Assembly (NCBI RefSeq): GCF_902167145.1
Contig: NC_050097.1
Coordinates: 231,527,034-231,591,033 of the forward strand
Direction: 5' to 3'
Source of the DNA: Zea mays
Lineage: Eukaryota; Streptophyta; Magnoliopsida; Poales; Poaceae
Length of the DNA stretch: 64,000 bases
The notes under the pieces are model-generated. The model saw only the letters and a list, made by a program, of their open reading frames with translations. It was not told the origin of the DNA and made no database searches. The position numbers were made by a program, and so were the translations under genes. Positions 44,550-54,962 of this stretch are shown one piece after another (position 1 is the first letter of the stretch; the number at the start of each line of letters is the position of its first letter).

Positions 44550-46931
44550 TTAGGCTTGGGACTTAGGTACCCAACTCTTGTTGGGTCCTACGAGGTTAGT
44601 CATAATTGTCTTAGGGACCCAAATGCAAGTTTTATCACCCTTGCATTTTGCCCCTAATTTCCTAGCAACTATCTTCCTATCCTTTCTACAAATAGCAAAG
44701 GAAGTATTTAAAGCATGATATATTGTAGAAGGACCATCCATAACTTTCCTAGAAACATGAACAATATTCTTTCTAGGCACATGATGAACATATCTCCTAG
44801 ACATATCTCTATTATGCATATAAGAAGAACTAGAAGCAAACATAACATGTGAATCATAAGCATGTGAATCATAACTTCTATAATCATTTCTAGCATGTCT
44901 CTTATTATGATACATAAAAGCATGGTTCTTTTTTGTACTACTCGCCATAGGAGCCTTCCCTTTCTCCTTGGCGGGGATGGGAACCTTATGGCTTGTTAAG
45001 TTCTTGGCTTCCCTCTTGAAGCCAAGTCCATCCTTAATTGAGGGGTGTCTACCAATCGTGTAGGCATCCCTCGCAAATTTTAGCTTATCGAATTCGTTCT
45101 TGCTAGTCTTAAGTTGAGCATTAAGACTAGTCAATTCATCATTAAGTTTGGAAATTGAAACTAGGTGATCACTACAAGCATCAATGTCAAAATCCTTACA
45201 CCTATTACAAGATGCAACAATTTCTACACAAGATGTTGATTTGCTAGCTATTTCTAACTTAGCATTCAAATCATCATTAATGTTCCTTAAGTTAGAAATT
45301 GTCTCATGGCAAGAAGATAATTCACAAGAAAGCATTTCATTTCTTTTAACTTCTAGAGCATGAGATTTTTGTGCTTCTACAAATTTGTCATGTTCTTCAA
45401 ACAACAAATCCTCTTGTTTTTCTAAAAGCCTATTCTTATCATTCAAGGCATCAATCAATTCATTAATTTTATCTACCTTGGTTCTATCTAGGCCCTTAAA
45501 TAAACATGAATAATCTATTTCATCCTCATCACTAGATTCGTCCTCACTTGAAGAAGCATAAGTAGAGTTTCGAGTACATACCTTCTTCTCCCTTGCCATA
45601 AGGCATGTGTGACGCTCGTTGGGGAAGAGGGATGACTTGTTGAAGGCGGTGGCGGCGAGTCCTTCATTGTCGGAGTCGGAAGAGGAGCAATCCGAATCCC
45701 ACTCCTTGCCTAGATGCGCCTCGCCCTTTGCCTTCTTATAGTTCTTCTTCTTCTCCCTCTTGTTCCCTTGATCCTGATCACTATCATTGTCGGGACAGTT
45801 AGCAATAAAATGACCAAGCTTACCACATTTGAAGCATGAGCGCTTCCCCTTTGTCTTGGTCTTGCTTGGCTGCCCCTTGCGACCTTTTAGCGTCGTCTTG
45901 AATCTCTTGAGGATGAGAGCCATCTCTTCATCGTTAAGTCCGACCGCCTCAATTTGTGCCACCTTGCTAGGTAGCGTCTCCTTGCTTCTTGTTGCCTTGA
46001 GAGCAAGAGGTTGAGGCTCATTGATTGGACCATTCAATGTGTCGTCCACGTATCTTGCTTCCTTGATCATCATTCGCCCGCTCACGAACTTTCCAAGTAT
46101 CTCCTCGGGCGTCATCTTGGTGTACCTAGGATTCTCACGAATATTGTTCACAAGATGAGGATCAAGGACAGTAAAAGACCTTAACATTAGGCGGACGACG
46201 TCGTGGTCCGTCCATCGCGTGCTTCCATAGCTCCTTATCTTGTTGACAAGGGTCTTGAGCCGGTTGTACGTTTGGGTTGGTTCTTCTCCCCTTATCATCG
46301 CGAATCTCCCGAGTTCGCCCTCCACCAACTCCATCTTGGTGAGCATTGTGACGTCATTCCCCTCATGAGAGACCTTGAGGGTGTCCCAAATTTGCTTGGT
46401 GTTATCCAAGCCGCTCACTTTGTGGTATTCATCCCTGCACAATGAAGCTACAAGAACAGTAGTAGCTTGTGCATTTTTATGAATTTGCTCATTAATGAAC
46501 ATGGGACTATCTGTACTATCAAAGTGCATTCCACTCTCTACAGTCTCCCATATACTAGGATGGAGAGAGAACAGGTGACTACGCATTTTGTGACTCCAAA
46601 ATTCGTAGTCCTCTCCATCAAAATGAGGAGGTTTACCAAGTGGAATAGATAATAAATGAGCATTTGTACTTTGAGGAATACGAGAGTAATCAAAAGAAAA
46701 GTTCGAATTGACCGTTTTCTTTTTCTCGTAGTCGTCGTCGTCCTTTTGGGAAGAGGAAGATTCGTCGCTGTCGTAGTAGACGATCTCCTTGATGCGCCTT
46801 GTCTTCTTCTTCTTCCCGTCTTTGCGCTTGTGGCCCGAGCCCGAGTCGGTAAGCTTGTCATCCTTTGGCTCGTTGAAGATAGACTCCTTCTCGTTGTTGT
46901 TGACCACCATCCCCTTTCCCTTAGGATCCAT
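44550..46931 (-). CDS. Gag of element A (793 aa)
   Basis: Intact minus-strand Gag starting at the ATG just after the PBS. It has the same architecture as B's Gag: charged N-terminus, UBN2-type domain, CCHC knuckle ([14 protein letters not shown]), acidic region and coiled coil. It differs from B by scattered substitutions and a shorter C-terminal region near the His/Tyr/Arg-rich segment (about 44770-44930). It ends in the same C-terminal SWVPKSQA and TAA context as B and C. The element's 5' LTR is split by D, so transcription is doubtful. Confidence 0.92.
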   Translation of the reverse strand: MDPKGKGMVVNNNEKESIFNEPKDDKLTDSGSGHKRKDGKKKKTRRIKEIVYYDSDESSSSQKDDDDYEKKKTVNSNFSFDYSRIPQSTNAHLLSIPLGKPPHFDGEDYEFWSHKMRSHLFSLHPSIWETVESGMHFDSTDSPMFINEQIHKNAQATTVLVASLCRDEYHKVSGLDNTKQIWDTLKVSHEGNDVTMLTKMELVEGELGRFAMIRGEEPTQTYNRLKTLVNKIRSYGSTRWTDHDVVRLMLRSFTVLDPHLVNNIRENPRYTKMTPEEILGKFVSGRMMIKEARYVDDTLNGPINEPQPLALKATRSKETLPSKVAQIEAVGLNDEEMALILKRFKTTLKGRKGQPSKTKTKGKRSCFKCGKLGHFIANCPDNDSDQDQGNKREKKKNYKKAKGEAHLGKEWDSDCSSSDSDNEGLAATAFNKSSLFPNERHTCLMAREKKVCTRNSTYASSSEDESSDEDEIDYSCLFKGLDRTKVDKINELIDALNDKNRLLEKQEDLLFEEHDKFVEAQKSHALEVKRNEMLSCELSSCHETISNLRNINDDLNAKLEIASKSTSCVEIVASCNRCKDFDIDACSDHLVSISKLNDELTSLNAQLKTSKNEFDKLKFARDAYTIGRHPSIKDGLGFKREAKNLTSHKVPIPAKEKGKAPMASSTKKNHAFMYHNKRHARNDYRSYDSHAYDSHVMFASSSSYMHNRDMSRRYVHHVPRKNIVHVSRKVMDGPSTIYHALNTSFAICRKDRKIVARKLGAKCKGDKTCIWVPKTIMTNLVGPNKSWVPKSQA

Positions 46932-46965
46932 CTCTTCGGGCGATTAGTCCCTTCTTGAAGAGAAC

Positions 46966-46978
46966 GGCTCTGATACCA
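46966..46978 (-). other. Primer binding site, element A
   Basis: The rc reads TGGTATCAGAGCC, an exact initiator-Met-type PBS, 2 nt from the 5' LTR. Confidence 0.9.
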
Positions 46979-46980
46979 AT

Positions 46981-47065
46981 TGAGAGCACCTAGAAGGGGG
47001 GGGGTGAATAGGTGATCCTATAAAACTTTAAACTTAAGCCACAAAACTTGGTTAGACGTTAGCAC
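46981..47065 (-). mobile_element. Visible end of 5' LTR of element A
   Basis: TGAGAGCACCTAGAAGG... matches 30350-30436 of the 3' LTR until ...GTTAGCAC, where element D begins. The rest lies beyond D, outside the window. Confidence 0.9.
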
Positions 47066-47560
47066 TGTCGGGGACCATAATTAGGGGTACCCTCAAGACG
47101 CCTAATTCTCAGCTGGTAACCCCAGTCAGCATAAAGCTGCAAAGGCCTGATGGGTACGATTAAGCCAGGGATCAGTCCACACGAGTGACTCGATCACGCT
47201 TCACCCGAGCCTAGCCTCGGCCAAGGACAGCCGACCTCGAGAGACTTCCGTCTCGCCCGAGGCCCCCCTTTTTACGGCGGACATACCACCGGCTCGCCCG
47301 AGGCCTTGGCTTCGCTCAGAAGCAACCCTGACTAATCGCCACACCGACTGACCAAGTTGCAGGAGCATTTAACGCAAAGGTGACCTGACACCTTTATCCT
47401 GACACGCGCCCCCCCCCCCCGGCAGAGCCGAAGTGACCGCCGTCACTCCACCGCTCCACTGACCAGTCTGACACAAGGACAGCGCCGCCTGTGATACTCC
47501 GACTGCGGTGCCACTCGACAGAGTGAGTCTGACAGGCAGTCAGGCCTTGCCAAAGGCGCC

Positions 47561-47902
47561 ACGGCGAACTCCGCTCCGCCCGACCCCAGGGCTCGGACTC
47601 GGGCTAAGACCCGGAAGACGGCGAACTCCGCTCCGCCCGACCCCAGGGCTCGGACTCGGGCTAAGACCCGGAAGACGGCGAACTCCGCTCCGCCCGACCC
47701 CAGGGCTCGGACTCGGGCTAAGACCCGGAAGACGGCGAACTCCGCTCCGCCCGACCCCAGGGCTCGGACTCGGGCTAAGACCTGGAAGACGGCGAACTCC
47801 GCTCCGCCCGACCCCAGGGCTCGGACTCGGGCTAAGACCCGGAAGACGGCGAACTCCGCTCCGCCCGACCCTAGGGCTCGGACTCGGGCTAAGACCCGGA
47901 AG
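47561..47902. repeat. 57-bp tandem repeat, six units, in LTR of D
   Basis: Six nearly identical 57-bp units (core GGCGAACTCCGCTCCGCCCG) start at 47561, 47618, 47675, 47732, 47789 and 47846. Degenerate related units continue to about 48010. As 57 is divisible by three, every frame is open and gives 19-residue repeats. Confidence 0.95.
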
Positions 47903-48443
47903 ACGACGAAACTCCGCCTCGCCCGACCCCAGGGCTCGGACTCCGCCCTGGCCTCGGCCGAACGACCTCCGCCTCGCCCGACCCCATGGCTCGGACTCGG
48001 CCTCGGCAACAGAAGACAGACTCAACCTCAGCTTCGGAGGAGCCCCCACGTCACCCTGCCTAGGGCACAGACCCGCCACGTCAACAGGAAGCGCCATCAT
48101 CGTTCTACCCTGAATCGACTCGGGTCACGGAGAACAAGACCGGCGTCCCATCCGGCCAGCTCCGCCGGATGGGCAATGATGGCGCTCCACAAGCTCTGTG
48201 ACGACGGCGGCCCCCAGCTCTCTTACGGAAGCAGGGCGACGTCAGCAAGGACTCGACCGCTCCAACAGCTGTCCCTCCGTCAGGCTCCGTCGCACCTCCG
48301 ACAGCCACGACATCACGCCAGCAAGGTGCCAAGACCTCTCCGGCTGCCACATTGGCATGTACCTAGGGCGCTAGCTCTCTCTCCGCTAGACTCGTAGCAC
48401 TCTGCTACACCCCCCATTGTACACCTGGATCCTCTCCTTACGA

Positions 48444-48452
48444 CTATAAAAG
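48444..48452 (+). promoter_or_regulatory. TATA box of element D LTR
   Basis: CTATAAAAG about 300 bp before the LTR end. Confidence 0.7.
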
Positions 48453-48757
48453 GGAGGACCAGGGCCTTCTTAGAGAAGGTTGGCCGCGCGGGACCGAGGA
48501 CGGGACAGGCGCTCTCTTGGGGCCGCTCGCTTCCCTCACCCGCGTGGACGCTTGTAACCCCCCTACTGCAAGCGCACCCGACCTGGGCGCGGGACGAACA
48601 CGAAGGCCGCGGGACTTCCACCCCTCTCATGCCCGACTCCGGCCACCTCGCCTCTACCCCCTTCGCGCTCGCCCACGCGCTCGACCCATCTGGGCTGGGG
48701 CACGCAGCACACTCACTCGTCGGCTTAGGGACCCCCTTGTCTCGAAACGCCGACAGT

Positions 48758-48775
48758 TGGCGCGCCAGGTAGGGG
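48758..48775 (+). other. Primer binding site, element D
   Basis: TGGCGCGCCAGGTAGGGG, 2 nt after the LTR, as in many maize Tat elements. I do not assign the tRNA with confidence. Confidence 0.75.
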
Positions 48776-48815
48776 CCTGCTGCGTGCTGACGAACAGCTC
48801 CCCGTCAAGCTCCAG

Positions 48816-51800
48816 ATGGGCAGTCTCCAGCAACCTCTCCGGCCCGGGGCGGTGCTTCGTTTCGGGACTCTTGAGTTCATGTCCTTCGACGGCAGCTACG
48901 ACATGATACTTCTTCCACCGCCGCGCGACAACGACAATGGCGGCCGACAACCCGCCCGCCGGCGGCGGAATCAACGACATCTTCCCCGCGTGGTGGAAGA
49001 ACAACACTCGAGCTCGCTCCGTTCTCTCCCCCGCCAACGGAGGAGGAGGCGGGGCCATCAAGGCCAAGCGGGAGGCCGCGCTTCTTTGGCCGTTGAACGA
49101 ATCGACGCCCCCGGCGCCCCGACGGAAGGCACGCCGGACGTCGACCTCGCGTTCAAGACGGAGGCAAGCGCCGTCCCCCCGCGACACGCTGACCTCGAGC
49201 AAGAAGACGACGCCGGCGCGCTCGCGGAAAGCCTGCAGGACGTCGCCCTCGTACCTGGGATGACGGTGCAACCAGTCCCCGATGTGACTACGTCGCTCCT
49301 CGTCGACCAAAAGGTACCGACTAACTCCCATCTTACGTCATTTCGACTCGGCCTCAACCCGCCAAACGACCTCGCTTTGGCGGGCGCTCTCATTGAGGCG
49401 AGTGCAACCCCACTGGGGTTTTGTGTGCGGTCGCCTTGGGACCGACTGACGGACGTCTCGACCTACGGGCCCTCTGGGTCCAAGGAAGATGACGATCCCA
49501 GCATCTGTTGGGATTTCTCCGGACTTGGCAACCCCAGTGCCATGCGGGACTTCATGACCACATGTGACTACTGCCTATCCGACTGTTCCGACGGAAGCCG
49601 CAGCCTTGGCGACGAGAGCTGCGGCCCAAGCCGCGAATGTTTCCACATCGAGCTAGGGGATCCCTCCGAAGGCAACCATCTCGGCATGCCGGAGGACGGT
49701 GATCTTCCTAGGCCGGTGCCTCGCGCCGACATCCCACGGGAGCTAGCTGTGGTCCCCGCTCCGGCGGGGGGTTACGACCCACAACTCGAGCAAGTCCGCG
49801 AGGCGCAGGCCAGGCTCAACGAGGGAACAGGAGCGCTTGAGCCGATCCGTCGGGACGTCGGGCAGGCATGGGCGGGCCAACCCTTGGCCGGAGAAATACG
49901 TCACCTGCCCCAAGGTCTCCAGCACCGCGTCGCCAACGATGTTAGGGTCAGGCCGCCGCCCGCATCCAGCGGGGTTGGTCAGAACCTGGCAGCCGCAGCG
50001 ATGCTCCTCCGCGCGATGCCGGAGCCATCAACCACCGAGGGTCGGCGAATCCAGGGAGAGCTCAAGAATCTCCTGGAAGGCGCTGCGGCCCGACGGGCCG
50101 AGAGCACTGCCTCCCGAAGGCAGGGATATCCCTCGGAACCTCATGCAGCGACTTCCCGATTCATGCGGGAAGCCTCGGTCTACACCGGGCGCACGCGCAA
50201 CACCGCGCCTGCGGCCCCGGGCCACCTCGGCAACGAGCACCATCGACGCGACCGACGGGCCCACCTCGACGAAAGGGTGCGCCGAGGCTACCACCCCAGG
50301 CATGGGGGGCGCTACGACAGCGGGGAGGATCGGAGTCCCTCGCCCGAACCACCCGGTCCGCAGGCCTTCAGTCGGGCCATCCGACGGGCGCCATTCCCGA
50401 CCAGGTTCCGACCCCCGACTACTATCACAAAGTACTCGGGGGAAACGAGACCGGAACTGTGGCTCGCGGACTACCGCCTTGCCTACCAACTGGGTGGGAC
50501 GGACGACGACAACCTCATCATCCGTAACCTCCCCCTGTTCCTCTCCGACACTGCTCGCGCCTGGTTGGAGCACCTGCCTCCGGGGCAGATCTCCAACTGG
50601 GACGACTTGGTCCAAGCCTTCGCTGGCAATTTCCAGGGCACATACGTGCGCCCCGGGAATTCCTGGGACCTTCGAAGCTGCCGGCAACAGCCGGGAGAGT
50701 CACTCCGGGACTACATCCGGCGATTCTCGAAGCAGCGCACCGAGCTGCCCAACATCACCGACTCGGATGTCATCGGCGCGTTCCTCGCCGGCACCACTTG
50801 CCGCGACCTGGTGAGCAAGCTGGGTCGCAAGACCCCCACCAGGGCAAGCGAGCTGATGGACATCGCCACCAAGTTCGCCTCTGGCCAGGAGGCGGTCGAG
50901 ACTATCTTCCGAAAGGACAAGCAGCCCCAGGGCCGCCCATCGGAAGAGACTCCCGAGGCGTCTGCTCCACGCGGCGCCAAGAAGAAAGGCAAGAAGAAGT
51001 CGCAACCGAAACGCGACGCCGCTGACGCGGACCTTGTCGCCGCCGCCGAGTACAAGAACCCTCGGAAGCCCCCCGGAGGTGCAAACCTCTTCGACAAGAT
51101 GCTCAAGGAGCCGTGCCCCTACCATCAGGGGCCCGTCAAGCACACCCTCGAGGAGTGCGTCATGCTTCGGCGTCACTTCCACAGGGCTGGGCCACCCGCC
51201 GAGGGTGGCAGGGCCCGCGACGACGACAAGAACGAAGATCACCAAGCAGGAGAGTTCCCCGAGGTCCGCGATTGCTTCATGATCTATGGAGGGCATGCGG
51301 CGAATGCCTCGGCTCGGCATCGCAAGCAAGAGCGCCGGAAGGTCTGCTCGGTGAAGGTGGCGGCGCCAGTCTACCTAGACTGGTCCGACAAGCCCATCAC
51401 CTTCGACCAGGCCGACCACCCCGACCATGTGCCGAGCCCGGGGAAATACCCGCTCGTCGTCGACCCCGTTGTCGGCAATGTCAGGCTCACCAAGGTCCTG
51501 ATGGATGGGGGCAGCTGCCTCAACATCATCTACGCCGAGACCCTCAAGCTCCTGCGCGTCGATCTGTCCTCCGTCCGAGCAGGCGCTGCGCCCTTCCACG
51601 GGATCATCCCTGGGAAGCGCGTCCAGCCCCTCGGGCGACTCGACCTCCCCGTCTGCTTCGGGACGCCCTCCAATTTCCGGAGGGAGACCCTGACGTTCGA
51701 GGTGGTCGGGTTCCGAGGAACCTACCACGCCGTACTAGGGAGGCCATGCTACGCGAAGTTCATGACCGTCCCCAACTACACCTACCTGAAGCTCAAGATG

Positions 51801-52064
51801 CCGGGCCCCAACGGGGTCATCACCGTCGGCCCCACGTACAAACACGCGTTCGAATGCGACGTGGAGTGCGTGGAGTACGCCGAGGCCCTCGCCGAGTCCG
51901 AGGCCCTCATCGCCGACCGGGAGAACCTCTCCAAGGAGGTGCCAGACGTGAAGCGCCATGCCGGCAATTTCGAGCCAGCAGAGACGGTTAAGGCCGTCCC
52001 TCTGGACCCCAGTGGCGACACCACCAAGCAGATCCGGTTCGGTCTCGGGCTCGACCCCAAATAG
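48816..52064 (+). CDS. Gag-protease polyprotein of element D (1082 aa), premature stop before RT
   Basis: The ATG at 48816 follows the PBS by about 40 nt. Residues ~1-450 are low-complexity and charged; a second frame (48937-49263) is also open here, so an old compensated frameshift is possible. The retrotransposon gag domain lies near residues 535-700 (RPELWLADYRLAYQLGGTDD; RDYIRRFSKQRTELPNI). A C-H-H-C putative zinc knuckle (CPYHQGPVKHTLEEC) is near 767. An aspartic protease is near 895, with DGG in place of the usual D-S/T-G. The ORF stops at TAG (52062). The frame continues beyond as the pol linker (DVFAWSPSDMP), so the TAG looks secondary. Gag packages RNA and protease matures the polyprotein. 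Confidence 0.85.
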   Translation: MGSLQQPLRPGAVLRFGTLEFMSFDGSYDMILLPPPRDNDNGGRQPARRRRNQRHLPRVVEEQHSSSLRSLPRQRRRRRGHQGQAGGRASLAVERIDAPGAPTEGTPDVDLAFKTEASAVPPRHADLEQEDDAGALAESLQDVALVPGMTVQPVPDVTTSLLVDQKVPTNSHLTSFRLGLNPPNDLALAGALIEASATPLGFCVRSPWDRLTDVSTYGPSGSKEDDDPSICWDFSGLGNPSAMRDFMTTCDYCLSDCSDGSRSLGDESCGPSRECFHIELGDPSEGNHLGMPEDGDLPRPVPRADIPRELAVVPAPAGGYDPQLEQVREAQARLNEGTGALEPIRRDVGQAWAGQPLAGEIRHLPQGLQHRVANDVRVRPPPASSGVGQNLAAAAMLLRAMPEPSTTEGRRIQGELKNLLEGAAARRAESTASRRQGYPSEPHAATSRFMREASVYTGRTRNTAPAAPGHLGNEHHRRDRRAHLDERVRRGYHPRHGGRYDSGEDRSPSPEPPGPQAFSRAIRRAPFPTRFRPPTTITKYSGETRPELWLADYRLAYQLGGTDDDNLIIRNLPLFLSDTARAWLEHLPPGQISNWDDLVQAFAGNFQGTYVRPGNSWDLRSCRQQPGESLRDYIRRFSKQRTELPNITDSDVIGAFLAGTTCRDLVSKLGRKTPTRASELMDIATKFASGQEAVETIFRKDKQPQGRPSEETPEASAPRGAKKKGKKKSQPKRDAADADLVAAAEYKNPRKPPGGANLFDKMLKEPCPYHQGPVKHTLEECVMLRRHFHRAGPPAEGGRARDDDKNEDHQAGEFPEVRDCFMIYGGHAANASARHRKQERRKVCSVKVAAPVYLDWSDKPITFDQADHPDHVPSPGKYPLVVDPVVGNVRLTKVLMDGGSCLNIIYAETLKLLRVDLSSVRAGAAPFHGIIPGKRVQPLGRLDLPVCFGTPSNFRRETLTFEVVGFRGTYHAVLGRPCYAKFMTVPNYTYLKLKMPGPNGVITVGPTYKHAFECDVECVEYAEALAESEALIADRENLSKEVPDVKRHAGNFEPAETVKAVPLDPSGDTTKQIRFGLGLDPK

Positions 52065-52653
52065 GAAGCAGTGCTCGTCGACTTTCTCCGCGCAAACGCC
52101 GACGTCTTTGCGTGGAGTCCCTCGGACATGCCCGACATACCGAGGGATGTCGCCGAGCACTCGCTGGATATCCGGGCCGGAGCCCGATCCGTTAGGCAGC
52201 CTCTGCGCCTCGGTCATCAAGGAAGGGTCGGCCTCGCCTCGGCAGAGCCCGACCCTCCCTCGGGGGCTAAAAAGGGGGAACCCCTCTGCGTCAAGATCGG
52301 GCATACTTCTCCGTGTCAAAAATTTTCAATCAAAAAAGGGGCCTCTTGCGTTCTCCCGGCTACGTTCTCCCGGCTATGTCAGAAGCAGGGTCTCGAGGAG
52401 CGAACGCGGGTACATGTAAATGGCAAGGCCGACTGAGCCGAGGAACTCCCGTGCCTCCGGGTTAGGGATACCTCACTCATCACCTGCCACGAAGAATGGC
52501 CCAACTCGAGAAGCCACCCTATTATTGACGAGCCAGGACAAACATGCAGATGGAAAGAAAGGAGAGTACGACTCCATGCAAGAAAGACAAAGTGTTCAGG
52601 CTTCAGCAGCCGCGGTGAGACGCACATCCAACAAGAAACTGTTCAAACGAAAA
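52065..52653 (+). pseudogene. Pol linker stub and deletion junction of element D, then non-coding
   Basis: In frame after the TAG, about 45 codons match the segment that precedes RT in Tat elements (VDFLRANADVFAWSPSDMPD). Similarity ends abruptly near 52200-52210, where RT should begin. What follows is non-coding, C-rich sequence of the type found near the antisense gene. All of RT, RNase H and integrase (about 3 kb) are missing. Confidence 0.75.
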
Positions 52654-54720
52654 TTAGGCGCCGCCTTGGGAAGGAGCCGCGCCCTCAGCTCCATCCCCGC
52701 CATCGGTGGGGTCCATCTCGGCCTCCAGTGACGTCGCAGGGGGAAGGATCTCCGCCTCAAAGGTGGTCGCCAGCACCGCGCTCAGACCCGCGGCGACCGC
52801 GTCAAGCCGCTGGACCTCCGCTAGGGCAGCATTGTCTTCGTCAGGAAGACAGTACCCCTCACTGACCCGCTCCAGGTCCACAACGTAGTGGGAAGCAAGC
52901 ACGGCGAAGGCCCGCCTGACGCCGTGGTGTAGCGCTTCGCGGACTCTGCCGCGCGCGTGATCACCCAAGGCTCGAAGGCGGCTCTGAGGGGAGCTTCCTG
53001 AAGGGACGTCGCCGGAGCCGAGGACACGATAAAAGTCCGAGACGGCCTCGGACATAGCCGCGAGGTCCGCCTCCCTCTGCTCGGCGGCTCCGGCAAGCGC
53101 CTCAGCAAGCGCCTTGACGGACTCGTCAAGGGCGGACTCAAGCTCTGCAAGCAACCAGAAGAAATACCTCAAGCACAAGCAAAGGAAACGGACAAGAAAA
53201 AAGAACCAGGGAGGACCAAGACGTACCTCCAGCTCGGGCACGATGCTCCGAGGCCGCGACCTGGGCCGCGGCTAAGTCAGCCGCAAGGGTCTCGGCTCGG
53301 CTTTCGGCCTCGGCAGCCCGGCCCTGAGATCGGTCCCGTTCCTCGACGACCTGGACGAGCTCCGATCGCTGCCGTTGCGCCTCCGCACGCGCTGCTACCG
53401 CCTCGGCTCTCAGGTCGGCGCAGAGCAGATGGAGGTCCGCCACCTTGGCATCCTGCTGAGAAAGGCGCGCGGTAGCTCCGGCGAGCGAGGACCTCAGGGA
53501 TCGCAGCGAGCCCCAGACATCAACCTCGCGGCGGATGAACGACGACTTGGCGGCGCTCCGGTCCGTCAGATCCTGGGGAAAGGAAACAGGGCGTCACGAC
53601 GAGTGTCTCGCTCACAGAAGGAAAAAAGGTATGCCCGAAACCGCTACCTAGAGGATTTTGGGGACGTCTTTGCAGAAAACCTCCAGCGACGACCGGAGCG
53701 ACCCCACCGTTGCCTCTGCACACTCGTGGAGCTCACCCCAGGACTGGTCCTCCTGCTCATCATCGAGAACAAAGACAGGGTCCGAGGCCTCGCGGGTCCG
53801 GAATCGGAGCAACGGGCGCCGGGCCTCGGGGCTCCGCCGCACAGCGATGAGGCTGTCACCCGGCTGGACGGATTGCGCGTCCACGCCCACCTCTTCTGAG
53901 GTCTTGGGCGCCGACGCATCAGCCATCCCGACGCTGGCGGCAACTGGACGCCCTTCGACAGGGACGGCGGCAACCTCGGCGGTGGTAGGCGCCGGCATGA
54001 CCGGCACGACAGGCGAACTCAGGGCCGCGTGGGCGTCAGCCGCCTCCTCAACCACGATAGCCGCCTCGGCTGAAGAGCCGGCCTCGGGAGCCCGCTCCTC
54101 AGAGATTGGCGACGCTCGAGCCCCCGGTGGTGAAGTGCCCCGCGAAAGGGTCGGCTGAATGGCGCTGGCCACACAGTTCGGCGCCGTCTTGAGGGCCTTC
54201 CGGGGTGCCAGGTCGGTCTGGCCATGACTTCGCTTGCTGGATATAAAAAAGAAAAAAGAGATCACGACCGAGACATATGAATGGAAAGCCAGGACGAAGA
54301 CATTCCGAGATACTCACCCACTTCGGGCCATGATCCACCGCGCCTGGGGGGAGCCTTCTTGGATCCCGGCTCCCGAAACAGCCGCCGAGGTCCGCTTCGC
54401 CGGAGCCTTCGGCACCACCCTTGCTTGGGGCGCCCGGGAAGCAGATTCCCCGGGCACGACCGCGACGACTTGAGGGTCGCCCCCATGCGCCACCGACACG
54501 AGCGGCGGCCCCTGGGGAATAGACGCCTTGGCCTGGACCTTCGGAGCTGCCTCAGCTCCTCCGGCTGAGGGGTCAGGTGACCTCTCGGTTCGCCCCCGTG
54601 CCTCGGGTCGGGAGCTGGCTCGACGGCTCCTGGCCACACCCCAAGCCGGGGCTGAGGCCGAGACGGGCGGCCATGTCATCCTCTTCATCATCATCATCGT
54701 CATCATCGTCGTCGGGCGTC
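52654..54720 (-). pseudogene. Antisense spliced gene of element D, 3' exons (coiled-coil protein)
   Basis: Minus-strand exons with good GT-AG borders. One exon ends at 54312 (donor GTGAGT); an acceptor lies near 54243. An exon from there ends near 53648, with donor GTAGCG. The next starts near 53577 (acceptor CCCAG) and ends at 53227 (donor GTACGT). The last starts at 53144 (acceptor TTGCAG) and stops at 52654. The junction 53227/53144 keeps frame (phase 1). The penultimate exon is a strong Ala/Glu/Arg coiled coil (DLRAEAVAARAEAQRQRSEL). This is the 'putative gypsy type transposon' class seen in Tat elements; its role is unknown. A frame conflict near 54600-54640 and the insertion of C at 54720 break the gene. 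Confidence 0.7.
54716..54720. repeat. Left target site duplication of element C (gcgtc)
   Basis: gcgtc recurs at 63687-63691 directly after the 3' LTR. Confidence 0.95.
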
Positions 54721-54962
54721 TGAAAGGGAAATGTGCCCTTGGGCCATTTCTAAGTATTTTGGTGATTAAGTGACAACACAAGTGCTTAAATGTAAATCAA
54801 TGCCCATGGTTGAACAAAGTGCAAATCTGCAGCAAAGGTATGTTTCTAAGTCTTAGTACATTGGTTTTGTGTACTAATATATTTGTCTAAGTGTTAGAAA
54901 CAGATACAAGAAGAGAAGAGAAGACTTGGCTGTGTACAGCCAAGGGGCTGTTTCGGTCTGGG

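Larger units (their letters stand above)
30350..47065 (-). mobile_element. Element A: Sirevirus copia (Opie/Ji type), minus, split by B and D
   Basis: Minus-strand element. The 3' LTR is 30350-31595, followed on the plus map by PPT, 3' non-coding, pol (32384-35090 and 44043-44549), gag (44550-46931), PBS, and the first 85 bp of the 5' LTR (46981-47065). Element B (35091-44042 with its second TSD copy) interrupts pol. Element D enters the 5' LTR at 47066, so the rest of that LTR lies beyond D, outside the window. With B removed, pol is continuous and open. Family by Gag, Pol and LTR design. Confidence 0.9.
47066..48755 (+). mobile_element. 5' LTR of element D
   Basis: 1690 bp from TGTCGGGGACCATAATTAGG to ...CGAAACGCCGACA, TG...CA ends, followed at once by a PBS. 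It contains a 57-bp tandem array and a TATA box. Long ORFs on both strands across the array are repeats, not genes. Confidence 0.88.

Noticed and set aside
47443..48113. Long ORFs on both strands (186-201 codons)
   Set aside because: Produced by the 57-bp tandem repeat, which is divisible by three; they lie in the LTR of D.
49837..51991. Plus and minus ORFs of 118-325 codons within gag of D
   Set aside because: Alternative frames of a GC-rich coding region. The gag and protease motifs lie only in the 48816-52064 frame.
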